From NCBI GenBank assembly GCA_903853735.1, contig CAINUH010000396.1:1-5533 (forward strand): 5,533 nt of DNA, read 5' to 3'. A program made the translations under genes and the position numbers. Within the stretch, counting starts at the first letter, position 1; each line of letters opens with the position of its first letter. The notes under the pieces are model-generated. The model did not search any database. It was given only the letters and a program-made list of their open reading frames with translations, and had not been told where the DNA came from. Below, piece by piece: positions 1 to 5,387 of the stretch. This DNA is from an uncultured Desulfomonile sp. GTDB lineage: Bacteria > Desulfobacterota > Desulfomonilia > Desulfomonilales > Desulfomonilaceae.

Positions 1-1889
1 CAGACACTGTAGCGGGGCAGCTTCCGTTGGCGGTCGAGGACAAGCAATTTATTTTAGAATGCAGGTCTGTTAAGGACAGGATTGAAAAACTTCTTGAACT
101 GATGCAGAGCGAGATCGAGATATCGGAAATCGAGAATAGAATCAGAGAACGCGTCAAGAATCAGATGGAGAAATCCCAGAAGGAGTATTACCTCAATGAA
201 CAGATGCGTGCGATTCAGAAGGAAATGGGAGAAAAGGATGATTTCAGAAACGAGATAGCTGAACTTGAGGAACAATTTTCTACCAAGAAGCTTCCACCTG
301 AAGCCGAGGCAAAGGTTCGGAAGGAGATCAGAAAGCTCAAGCTTATGTCTCCAATGTCTGCTGAAGCTACCGTAGTGAGAAACTACATTGACTGGTTTCT
401 TGTTCTCCCGTGGCTTGAGCTGTCCGAATCCGATCTGACAATTGATGACGCCCAAAGGATTCTCGATGAGGACCATTATGGCTTGAGGGAGGTGAAGGAA
501 AGAATTATCGAGTATCTCGCAGTACAAAAATTGGTGACTAAAATCAAAGGGCCTATCCTTTGCCTCGTTGGTCCTCCCGGAGTTGGAAAAACATCTTTGG
601 CCAAATCCGTTGCGAGGGCTACTGGAAGAGAATTCGTCCGCATTTCCTTAGGCGGAGTACGCGATGAAGCAGAGATTAGGGGTCATCGCCGGACATACAT
701 AGGGGCGCTTCCGGGAAAAATCATTCAGAGTATGAAAAAAGTGGAGACGATCAACCCGGTTGTGCTCTTGGACGAAGTGGACAAAATGAGCACCGACTTT
801 AGGGGAGATCCATCTGCAGCTTTGCTGGAAGTACTTGATCCTGAACAGAACCACACGTTTAACGATCATTACGTGGACGTGGATTATGACCTCTCCCAGA
901 TTATGTTCATAACCACGGCCAATACACTTCATGGCATCCCTGCCCCTCTTCAGGACAGGATGGAAACTATTCGGCTAGCCGGTTACACCGAACCTGAAAA
1001 ACTGAAGATCGCTGAACGGTTTCTCGTCCCCAAGCAGACGGAAGCGAATGGTCTCAAAAGTGTGGTGACCTTCTCCCGTAAAGCGCTGTTGAGAATAATA
1101 CGCCGCTATACTCGTGAAGCCGGGGTCAGAAATCTTGAGCGCCAGATAGCCAAAGTCTGTCGCAAAGTTGCTCGCCGGATAGTCAGCGGAAAGACGAATG
1201 CGGCTGTCGAAATAGAACCCAGGCAGTTGGGCCGTTTTCTAGGAGTCCCGAAATTCCGTCACGGTATCAAGGAAGACAAAGAAGAAGTAGGAATCGCTAC
1301 GGGACTGGCGTGGACAGAAACAGGGGGAGAACTGCTTATTGTAGAAACGGCTCTCATGCCCGGGACTGGGAAGCTCACAGTAACAGGAAAATTAGGTGAG
1401 GTGATGCAGGAATCCGCTCAGGCGGCTTTGAGCTACGTTCGCTCACGTTCATTAGGATTTGAATTGAAGGACGATTTTTATAGCAAAGTCGACATACACA
1501 TACATGTACCAGAAGGAGCAACACCCAAGGACGGTCCATCAGCGGGCATAACTATTACTGCGTCTATTGTTTCAGCCATGACCAGGAAGCCGTTTCCAAC
1601 TGATCTGGCTATGACGGGTGAAATAACTCTGAGAGGTCGCATTCTGCCCATAGGCGGGTTGAAGGAAAAGCTTCTGGCTGCCAACAGGGGGCTCATTTCG
1701 AGAGTCATTATCCCACGAGAGAATGAAAATGATCTCAAGGAGGTTCCAAGGCGAATTCGTGAGTCTTTTGAAATAATACCAGTCGATCATATGGACGAAG
1801 TGCTGGCTGTTGTTTTTCCAGAAGTAGGCCGTACCGTTTTTCCTCATCGAACCATGGATGTTGAGGCTTCGTTCCACCTGGAGCAGTAA
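1..1889 (+). CDS. lon: ATP-dependent protease Lon (LonA), 5'-truncated by the window edge
   Basis: Cytoplasmic AAA+ serine protease that unfolds and degrades damaged and regulatory proteins. The frame is open from base 3 (first codons read DTVAGQLP), so the gene enters from the left; compared with the ~780 residues of E. coli Lon, roughly 160-180 N-terminal residues (most of the substrate-binding domain) are missing. Numbering from the codon at 27: a charged helical/coiled-coil linker at ~1-110; Walker [10 protein letters not shown] at 182-190; pore-loop Y224; Walker [10 protein letters not shown] at 245-253; sensor-1 N299; arginine finger R311; sensor-2 R368 in [10 protein letters not shown]. 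The protease domain covers ~420-605, with catalytic Ser505 in KDGPSAG and catalytic Lys548 in [10 protein letters not shown], 43 residues apart as in E. coli (S679/K722). All key residues are present, so it should be active. It ends in TAA and a terminator follows 67 bases later, so it is the last gene of its transcript. Confidence 0.97.
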   Translation, partial: DTVAGQLPLAVEDKQFILECRSVKDRIEKLLELMQSEIEISEIENRIRERVKNQMEKSQKEYYLNEQMRAIQKEMGEKDDFRNEIAELEEQFSTKKLPPEAEAKVRKEIRKLKLMSPMSAEATVVRNYIDWFLVLPWLELSESDLTIDDAQRILDEDHYGLREVKERIIEYLAVQKLVTKIKGPILCLVGPPGVGKTSLAKSVARATGREFVRISLGGVRDEAEIRGHRRTYIGALPGKIIQSMKKVETINPVVLLDEVDKMSTDFRGDPSAALLEVLDPEQNHTFNDHYVDVDYDLSQIMFITTANTLHGIPAPLQDRMETIRLAGYTEPEKLKIAERFLVPKQTEANGLKSVVTFSRKALLRIIRRYTREAGVRNLERQIAKVCRKVARRIVSGKTNAAVEIEPRQLGRFLGVPKFRHGIKEDKEEVGIATGLAWTETGGELLIVETALMPGTGKLTVTGKLGEVMQESAQAALSYVRSRSLGFELKDDFYSKVDIHIHVPEGATPKDGPSAGITITASIVSAMTRKPFPTDLAMTGEITLRGRILPIGGLKEKLLAANRGLISRVIIPRENENDLKEVPRRIRESFEIIPVDHMDEVLAVVFPEVGRTVFPHRTMDVEASFHLEQ

Positions 1890-1956
1890 AAACCCCGGCA
1901 ATTGTTTCTTTATCGCGACCGGGTAAAAGCAAGCTCGGATCGCTCAAGATTGTTTC

Positions 1957-1993
1957 AACCGGCTCAACTGTTGTTAGGCCGGTTTTTGTTTTT
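1957..1993 (+). terminator. Rho-independent terminator of lon
   Basis: The arms AACCGGCT (1957-1964) and GGCCGGTT (1977-1984) pair, including one G-U. They continue past a one-base mismatch into AAC/GTT around a TGTT loop, and the hairpin runs into TTTTTGTTTTT. Stem plus T-tract directly downstream of the lon stop is a textbook intrinsic terminator on the plus strand. Confidence 0.88.
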
Positions 1994-2017
1994 CAATTCT
2001 TTCCGCGGGAGTTAATC

Positions 2018-2034
2018 CTTGACAGTTTGTCAAG
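2018..2034. promoter_or_regulatory. Perfect 17-bp palindrome, possible operator
   Basis: CTTGACA-GTT-TGTCAAG is a perfect inverted repeat with 7-bp arms and a 3-bp centre. Its left arm contains TTGACA (2019-2024), an exact sigma70 -35 hexamer; at 17-bp spacing the -10 candidate is the poor TAAGAC (2042-2047). A repressor-type operator over a -35 box is one reading. A short RNA hairpin or chance are others. I cannot name a regulator family from the motif. Confidence 0.4.
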
Positions 2035-2163
2035 ATCTAGGTAAGACAGCATCATGGGGTCTGGTGTTTCAAACGCATAATTCTTTTCCTGTCTAGTAAT
2101 TGGCGCATGAGGGGTCGTTTTTGAGAATACAGGGAACCTTCGTCGTTGTAAGAAATCATAATA

Positions 2164-2169
2164 TATAAT
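2164..2169 (+). promoter_or_regulatory. Candidate -10 box for the 62-residue gene
   Basis: An exact TATAAT lies in an AT-rich stretch, and transcription would start near 2176, about 14 bases before the ATG at 2190. No good -35 hexamer sits 16-18 bp upstream (CGTCGT at 17 bp), so this is a weak call resting on the -10 alone. Confidence 0.3.
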
Positions 2170-2189
2170 AAGCCGGCAAGGGGTGACTT

Positions 2190-2378
2190 ATGCTACAGAT
2201 GGAAGGCTCCAGAGTCCGCATGACTCCCGAAAACATACATAGCATGCTTAAGCAAGGTCTTTCCTTTAAGGAAATAGCGGCTCGTTGCGAAGTTTTTGAA
2301 GATGCCATAGATGCTTCCCTGGTAAGGTGGCTTAATCAGGGACGATGGCCTATTGAAGATGATGTGGTAGCAGCTTAG
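2190..2378 (+). CDS. Small 62-residue protein, helix-turn-helix-like, function unknown
   Basis: I do not recognise a family. The start is supported by the strong site AAGGGGTGA (2178-2186) ending three bases before ATG; in-frame ATGs at 2199 and 2220 lack a comparable site. Residues 11-50 look like a small helical bundle: TPENIHSMLKQG, then SFKEIAARCEV with the alternating pattern of a helix-turn-helix second helix, then FEDAIDASLVRWLNQ as a possible recognition helix, and an acidic tail (PIEDDVVAA). There is no signal peptide or membrane segment, so it is probably cytoplasmic. It resembles homeodomain-like or sigma region-4-like modules that read 'x-G-x-S-x-x-E-I-A', so DNA binding is plausible but unproven. 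Its own terminator is not visible, and it could be co-transcribed with the barrel gene 154 bases downstream. Confidence 0.72.
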   Translation: MLQMEGSRVRMTPENIHSMLKQGLSFKEIAARCEVFEDAIDASLVRWLNQGRWPIEDDVVAA

Positions 2379-2384
2379 GTTTAT

Positions 2385-2413
2385 TTGTTAACTAAATGAT
2401 TCAATGATAAATT
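2385..2413 (+). promoter_or_regulatory. Candidate sigma70 promoter upstream of the barrel gene (distal)
   Basis: TTGTTA (2385-2390, 4 of 6 matches), a 17-bp spacer and TAAATT (2408-2413, 4 of 6) lie in an AT-rich stretch just after the small ORF. It would give a leader of about 110 bases for the gene at 2533. Moderate matches only. Confidence 0.3.
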
Positions 2414-2456
2414 AAGATACTCCTCAACTAGCCACGTATAGACAATTGCGATTTCT

Positions 2457-2486
2457 TTGTTGCCGATCAGGGGGGAAAGTTATATA
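2457..2486 (+). promoter_or_regulatory. Candidate sigma70 promoter upstream of the barrel gene (proximal)
   Basis: TTGTTG (2457-2462), an 18-bp spacer and TATATA (2481-2486) would start transcription near 2493, giving a ~40-base leader. It competes with the distal candidate; sequence alone does not decide between them. Confidence 0.27.
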
Positions 2487-2491
2487 AACCG

Positions 2492-2524
2492 TCCCGCCTG
2501 GGAAGGATTCCAGCCTGGGAGGTG
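2492..2524 (+). promoter_or_regulatory. Structured leader and Shine-Dalgarno of the barrel gene
   Basis: GCCTGGGA occurs twice (2496-2503 and 2513-2520). Between the copies CTGGGA/TTCCAG (2498-2503 with 2508-2513, one G-U) can form a hairpin with loop AGGA. The same TTCC (2508-2511), or TCCC at 2492-2495, can alternatively pair with GGGA (2517-2520) of the strong ribosome site GGGAGGTG (2517-2524), which sits 8 bases before ATG 2533. The two folds exclude each other, so accessibility of the site could be tuned. Regulation is inference. Confidence 0.35.
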
Positions 2525-2532
2525 AAATCGCA

Positions 2533-3354
2533 ATGACCTTGCGCAGATTTTCTGTCTGTTGCATTATTTCCGTCACCTTGGTGATGACAGGTGAGTTCTC
2601 GGTTTCAGCCCAGGAGCCCTTTCGACTCACACCTGCGGCTCGGTTTTTTCTTGGTATGGAGTGGGGTTATTTTTGGCTGTCTGGAGAAATGCTTGTACCC
2701 GCAGGCGGGCGACTAGGCTCCGGAACGAGAATAGACGTATCCTCCGATCTGGGTGTGGATCAGGGAGAATCCACATCAGTAGTCCTTCAGGCCGCAATTC
2801 TTGAACGACATCTGGTGAACGTAAATTACCTGATGTGTTCCCCCAGCGGCCAAAAGAAAACCCCTACTTCTTTCAGATTCCAAAATCAGACGTATCCGAC
2901 CGACTCGCGTCTGGAAAGCCGACTCGACTTTAACTGGATAAGGTTGTCTTACGCATACAAGTTGAAGGAAATCTCATCCTCTTGGCTCGGCCCCAGCGTG
3001 GGGGTTCACCACATCCGGTTTGGAGCGACACTGAACGGACGGACGGATGACGGAGCCTCTATTTCAAACACAAGAAGGCTCGACGGCACGTATCCTGTTG
3101 TGGGATTCGAGGCTCGTCACCTCTTCCCTCATGGAATCGACTTGAATCTACAGATGGAGGGTATGCACCTCATAACCCGCGGATTTCTTGCGATGGTACG
3201 ACTTGGCGCTTCGTGGGAAATTCACCCTGATGTGGTAATATCGTTGGACGCTACCAGCCGTCTCGTCAATTGGATTGAAGACAATCAGGAACTCAACAAC
3301 GAATGGTCTTTCAGCCTTGCCGGGTTCTCGTCAGGAGTCTCTTTCGGTTTTTGA
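2533..3354 (+). CDS. Outer-membrane beta-barrel protein, unknown function
   Basis: A 273-residue exported protein. Residues 1-26 are a Sec signal peptide: TLRR, a hydrophobic core at ~8-19, and likely cleavage SVSA|QEP. The mature part is rich in alternating polar/hydrophobic stretches with aromatic residues (FFLGMEWGYFWLSGE, VNVNYLM, FNWIRLSYAYKL, VGVHHIRFGATL, LAMVRLGASWEI) typical of transmembrane beta-strands. It ends in GVSFGF, with the C-terminal phenylalanine recognised by the BAM assembly machinery. The segment GTRIDVSSDLGVD (64-76) resembles a motif I associate with small barrels of deltaproteobacteria. There is no OmpA-type peptidoglycan-binding domain and no plug, so it is a bare barrel; pore, enzyme or structural role cannot be told. 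The start is fixed by GGGAGGTG 8 bases upstream. It converges on the peptidase gene, the two stops being 7 bases apart. Confidence 0.9.
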   Translation: MTLRRFSVCCIISVTLVMTGEFSVSAQEPFRLTPAARFFLGMEWGYFWLSGEMLVPAGGRLGSGTRIDVSSDLGVDQGESTSVVLQAAILERHLVNVNYLMCSPSGQKKTPTSFRFQNQTYPTDSRLESRLDFNWIRLSYAYKLKEISSSWLGPSVGVHHIRFGATLNGRTDDGASISNTRRLDGTYPVVGFEARHLFPHGIDLNLQMEGMHLITRGFLAMVRLGASWEIHPDVVISLDATSRLVNWIEDNQELNNEWSFSLAGFSSGVSFGF

Positions 3355-3397
3355 AGGGGTCTCAGTCAGTTGCTACATCTCCAGCCTGACCCCTTTT
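3354..3397 (+). terminator. Hairpin between convergent stops, weak intrinsic terminator
   Basis: AAGGGGTC (3354-3361) and GACCCCTT (3388-3395) form a perfect 8-bp stem around a 26-base loop, followed by only four T. It begins at the last base of the barrel gene's stop. Its loop and far arm lie inside the last codons of the minus-strand peptidase gene. On the minus strand no T-tract follows the stem. Large loop and short T-run make it a poor but plausible plus-strand terminator. Confidence 0.5.
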
Positions 3398-4081
3398 CAA
3401 GATGGGCAGTGCTATCGGCCCTAAGCCGCGATCTTGAACTCTCCGGCTCACATGATATGTGTATAATTTTTCCATCCTTTTCACTAGGCCCTGGTGAGAG
3501 TTAAGAACCTCGGGAAAGCAGATGGAATTGTAGGTGATGTCGAGAGATGTATATCTCCTCTTTTCCAGGTCTATGAAACGTTCCTCTTTACTGTAGTTGG
3601 GATCATAAACTTTAATCACATTCTGCTCGGGCAACCACTCATAAGCCAGCACAGCGTGAAGTACGGCTCCATGCGGACCCTTGTTCATGAGTAGCACTAT
3701 TCTAGGCTCTCCGGAAACGAGCCCAATTATGAACGCGCGAAACGATTCAGACGGTTCGGAGTGGTTCCTGTTACAGTAATCAGCCTGAATCTTGATAAGA
3801 TTCTGACTGTAGAACTCTTGTAGTTCCCGAGCAATCTTTTGCTGCGCCTGACCTGCGATCACTCTCCTCAGTGGAGGTGTTTCGTGGCGAGTGAGATAAT
3901 ACCAGCGGGAAAATGCAACCATTGCAAAACAGTAGCCCGGTGAGTTGGAAATCGAAAATGCGTCTTCATGAATGCGAAAAGCTGCTTGCACACCTGCATG
4001 GGGTACAAACAGACTCAGGATCAAGACAGGCATAATAAGGGCTGCACGTTTGACCAGACTCCGAGTAACGAAGTTTGTCAT
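3362..4081 (-). CDS. Exported papain-like / C39-like cysteine peptidase candidate
   Basis: A 239-residue protein starting at ATG 4081. Residues 1-33 are a Sec signal peptide (basic TRSLVKR, hydrophobic ALIMPVLILSLFV, cleavage near VQA|AF). The mature part carries the three landmarks of a papain-fold cysteine peptidase: Cys51 in a helix-start motif SPGYCFAM, His142 in LHAVLAYEW, and Asp160 in IKVYDPNY, where 'VYDPNY' after the His strand is typical of C39/C1-like folds. SGEPRIVLLMNKGPHG precedes the His, as expected of the substrate-side strand. It would act in the periplasm or outside; the substrate is unknown, and a non-peptidase relative is possible. The frame is open to an ATG at 4192, but the promoter lies inside that extension, which also lacks a ribosome site and would bury the signal peptide. 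The GGGG ribosome site (4091-4094, 9-base spacing) is weak. No partner gene is adjacent. Confidence 0.83.
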   Translation of the reverse strand: MTNFVTRSLVKRAALIMPVLILSLFVPHAGVQAAFRIHEDAFSISNSPGYCFAMVAFSRWYYLTRHETPPLRRVIAGQAQQKIARELQEFYSQNLIKIQADYCNRNHSEPSESFRAFIIGLVSGEPRIVLLMNKGPHGAVLHAVLAYEWLPEQNVIKVYDPNYSKEERFIDLEKRRYTSLDITYNSICFPEVLNSHQGLVKRMEKLYTYHVSRRVQDRGLGPIALPILKRGQAGDVATD

Positions 4082-4110
4082 AAAAACATACCCCGGCAAT
4101 GATATGGCAT
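4078..4110 (-). CDS. Possible 10-codon leader micro-ORF overlapping the peptidase start
   Basis: ATG at 4110 reads MPYHCRGMFL and then TGA at 4078-4080. Its stop shares bases with the peptidase start in an ATGA overlap, the usual geometry of translational coupling. The predicted transcription start (~4112) puts this ATG about two bases from the mRNA 5' end, so it would be read leaderless, without a ribosome site. Short ORFs arise by chance, so existence is uncertain. Confidence 0.28.
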   Translation of the reverse strand: MPYHCRGMFL

Positions 4111-4139
4111 TTGTTAAAATTATATCAGAAATGATGCCA
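4105..4139. repeat. Inverted TGGCAT pair flanking the -10 box
   Basis: TGGCAT at 4105-4110 and ATGCCA at 4134-4139 are perfect inverted 6-mers. Extended to nine bases, AT[A/T]TGGCAT matches in 8 of 9. Centres are 29 bp apart and the arms bracket the -10 box at 4119-4124. This could be a two-site operator, an mRNA fold being excluded because one arm lies upstream of the transcription start. Chance is also possible at this length. Confidence 0.25.
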
Positions 4140-4147
4140 AATGACAA
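4119..4147 (-). promoter_or_regulatory. Strong extended -10 sigma70 promoter of the peptidase gene
   Basis: On the minus strand TTGTCA (4147-4142, 5 of 6) is followed by a spacer of exactly 17 bp and a perfect TATAAT (4124-4119), preceded by TGA, which makes the extended element TGnTATAAT. The start is predicted near 4112, an A, giving a 31-base leader to the ATG at 4081. This is the best promoter in the window and rules out the longer reading-frame start at 4192. Confidence 0.85.
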
Positions 4148-4383
4148 GATTTTAGATTCGCTGGAATACCTAAGAAAGCTCCCTAGGCTCACATTTTTAT
4201 TGTGCTTTCAGCCGCTATTGGAGTGGTTATGGCCTAATCCTGGAAAACGTGTTTCGTCGAGAAATGGATTTTTTGGCGAGACGGTTATGGCTTGCGGATG
4301 CATCGGGATGGAAACAGCTTCCTAGAGTTTACTATCACTCACCAATCCAAGGCTGTGAGATTCTTTTCATCTCTTCAACCCCG
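4148..4383. other. Non-coding gap upstream of the peptidase promoter
   Basis: With the promoter and leader it makes a 302-base gap (4082-4383) between two minus-strand genes. I found no convincing gene, and no terminator for the DUF2059-like gene: GAGAT/ATCTC at 4357-4373 has a 5-bp stem and no T-tract. The 9-mer GGTTATGGC appears twice in direct orientation (4225-4233 and 4283-4291), and GATGCATC near 4297-4304 is a short palindrome; neither has a clear meaning. Confidence 0.5.
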
Positions 4384-5211
4384 TTATGGCGTTGGTTCGC
4401 CCACATTGTTTATTGATTTCCCTAGGGTTTTAGCGGTCTGATATAGTGCGGTCTTGATGCCGTTATGTACAGCGGCTTGAAACCGGGCGGCCGCGCCCGA
4501 CTCCTGGTAGGATGCCAGTTCTTCCAGTTCCTTGTCGCTCAAGGACTGATAAGTGTTGGCCAATGCCAACATGGCTATGTCTTCGGTTCTATTTCTCGGA
4601 AATGCTACGGCTCTCACGATAGCGGTCAAATCAATCTCCGTGGTGGATTCAGACGGGTTCCCAGATGCCGCGGAGAATCCTTCCAAGAGGCCCCAAACAA
4701 CGCTTCTCAACAACTCCGTATTTGATTCAATGAGACGCTGCGAACGTATAATCCTCCTCAGAATCGTAAGCCGCGCTTCGTCCAGAGAAGCTACAGCCTT
4801 TCGTCCCTCTCGGATGTTTCTGAGCAGGGAGGGAGCCAAGGCAGTCCCATGCAATCGGCCGACCTTCTGTCCGAGTCTCGAATTGTAAAATTCAAGGACC
4901 TTTTCTAACGACTCACCATCAAAATCCTGCTTTACTGAGTCATGAACCAGGGCCAAGAGGGCTTCCTGGTCAGCGGCCTTTGTCAAGACTTTCTCAGCTC
5001 TGTTCCTCGTCTTTGAGTCTGAGAATGCATCGGCAGGAAGCGATGAGAACAGAGTCTGGTCAAGCGCCTTAATTTGTGAACTCATGCCTGAAATCTTCAA
5101 GGCGCGCGAAAGCAAGACATGCTGATCCTCTCCTTGAACATGGTTTCCGACAACCAGAATCATTGAAACCAGCATCGCGGCCTTACCGTGCATCGAAAAT
5201 CTAAGTCTCAT
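4384..5211 (-). CDS. Exported DUF2059-like protein with two internal repeats, function unknown
   Basis: A 275-residue protein. Residues 1-27 look like a Sec signal peptide (MRLRFSMHGK, hydrophobic AAMLVSMILVVG, cleavage near VQG|EDQ), so the rest is periplasmic or extracellular. The mature part is almost wholly alpha-helical. Residues 31-55 (LLSRALKISGMSSQIKALD) and 101-124 (LEKVLEFYNSRLGQKV) match the pattern of DUF2059 proteins, whose hallmark is a 'FY-S-LGQK' segment. A second, diverged copy follows at 219-252 (LSDKELEELASYQESGAAARF), so the protein is probably a tandem duplication. No catalytic residues are apparent. The start has AGGAG at 5224-5220 with 8-base spacing. It lies 302 bases upstream of the peptidase and 176 bases downstream of the thioesterase on the same strand, gaps too wide to assume one operon. 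Confidence 0.82.
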   Translation of the reverse strand: MRLRFSMHGKAAMLVSMILVVGNHVQGEDQHVLLSRALKISGMSSQIKALDQTLFSSLPADAFSDSKTRNRAEKVLTKAADQEALLALVHDSVKQDFDGESLEKVLEFYNSRLGQKVGRLHGTALAPSLLRNIREGRKAVASLDEARLTILRRIIRSQRLIESNTELLRSVVWGLLEGFSAASGNPSESTTEIDLTAIVRAVAFPRNRTEDIAMLALANTYQSLSDKELEELASYQESGAAARFQAAVHNGIKTALYQTAKTLGKSINNVGEPTP

Positions 5212-5219
5212 TAATGTGT

Positions 5220-5286
5220 CTCCTGACAGGCTGTGTACGGACCGGCGTGTCGCAACACGTACTTCCTGGGATAGTATTCACAGCCT
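5220..5286 (-). promoter_or_regulatory. Potentially folded leader and ribosome site of the DUF2059-like gene
   Basis: On the minus strand AGGCTGTG (5286-5279) can pair with CACAGCCT (5235-5228). Inside lie a perfect hairpin CGTGT-TGCG-ACACG (5259-5246) and an alternative pair GTACG/CGTAC (5262-5258 with 5239-5235). The ribosome site AGGAG (5224-5220) comes right after the outer stem. A weak -10-like TACTAT at 5276-5271 lies within the outer loop; if that is the promoter, the outer stem is not transcribed. No good -35 accompanies it. Confidence 0.33.
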
Positions 5287-5387
5287 ACGCGATGGATGCA
5301 TGTCTCGAGGATCTCGCCTTACTGCGCCACAGGACACGTGAACCAAAAGAGAATCGTCATCCTTATATGAGAATGCTCCTGTTAACT

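Larger units (their letters stand above)
1994..2189. other. Non-coding gap between lon terminator and small ORF
   Basis: Together with the terminator this completes a 300-base stretch (1890-2189) without a gene. I found no credible coding region on either strand and no tRNA-like or second terminator structure. It holds the 17-bp palindrome at 2018-2034, a loose 6-bp inverted pair AGACAG/CTGTCT (2044-2049 and 2089-2094), a TATAAT box at 2164-2169 and the ribosome binding site of the 62-residue gene. Confidence 0.6.

Noticed and set aside
54..527. 157-codon minus-strand ORF antisense to lon
   Set aside because: It mirrors a conserved lon coding region and shows no recognisable protein features.
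1893..1923. CCCGG/CCGGG inverted pair right after the lon stop as a terminator
   Set aside because: 5-bp stem with about 20-base loop and no T-tract; the hairpin at 1957-1984 is far better.
4225..4291. Direct repeat GGTTATGGC twice, 58 bases apart
   Set aside because: Only two copies of a 9-mer with no related flanks; not enough for an iteron or array.
3972..4325. 117-codon plus-strand ORF
   Set aside because: It lies mostly antisense to the peptidase gene and its promoter, has no ribosome site or domain pattern, and is a shadow frame.
4335..4369. 11-codon minus-strand ORF (MKRISQPWIGE) after the DUF2059-like stop
   Set aside because: No ribosome site at proper spacing and no other support; expected by chance.
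4357..4373. GAGAT/ATCTC hairpin as terminator of the DUF2059-like gene
   Set aside because: Only 5 bp of stem and no T-tract on the minus strand.
4553..4888. 111-codon plus-strand ORF antisense to the DUF2059-like gene
   Set aside because: Shadow of a well supported minus-strand gene with signal peptide and ribosome site.
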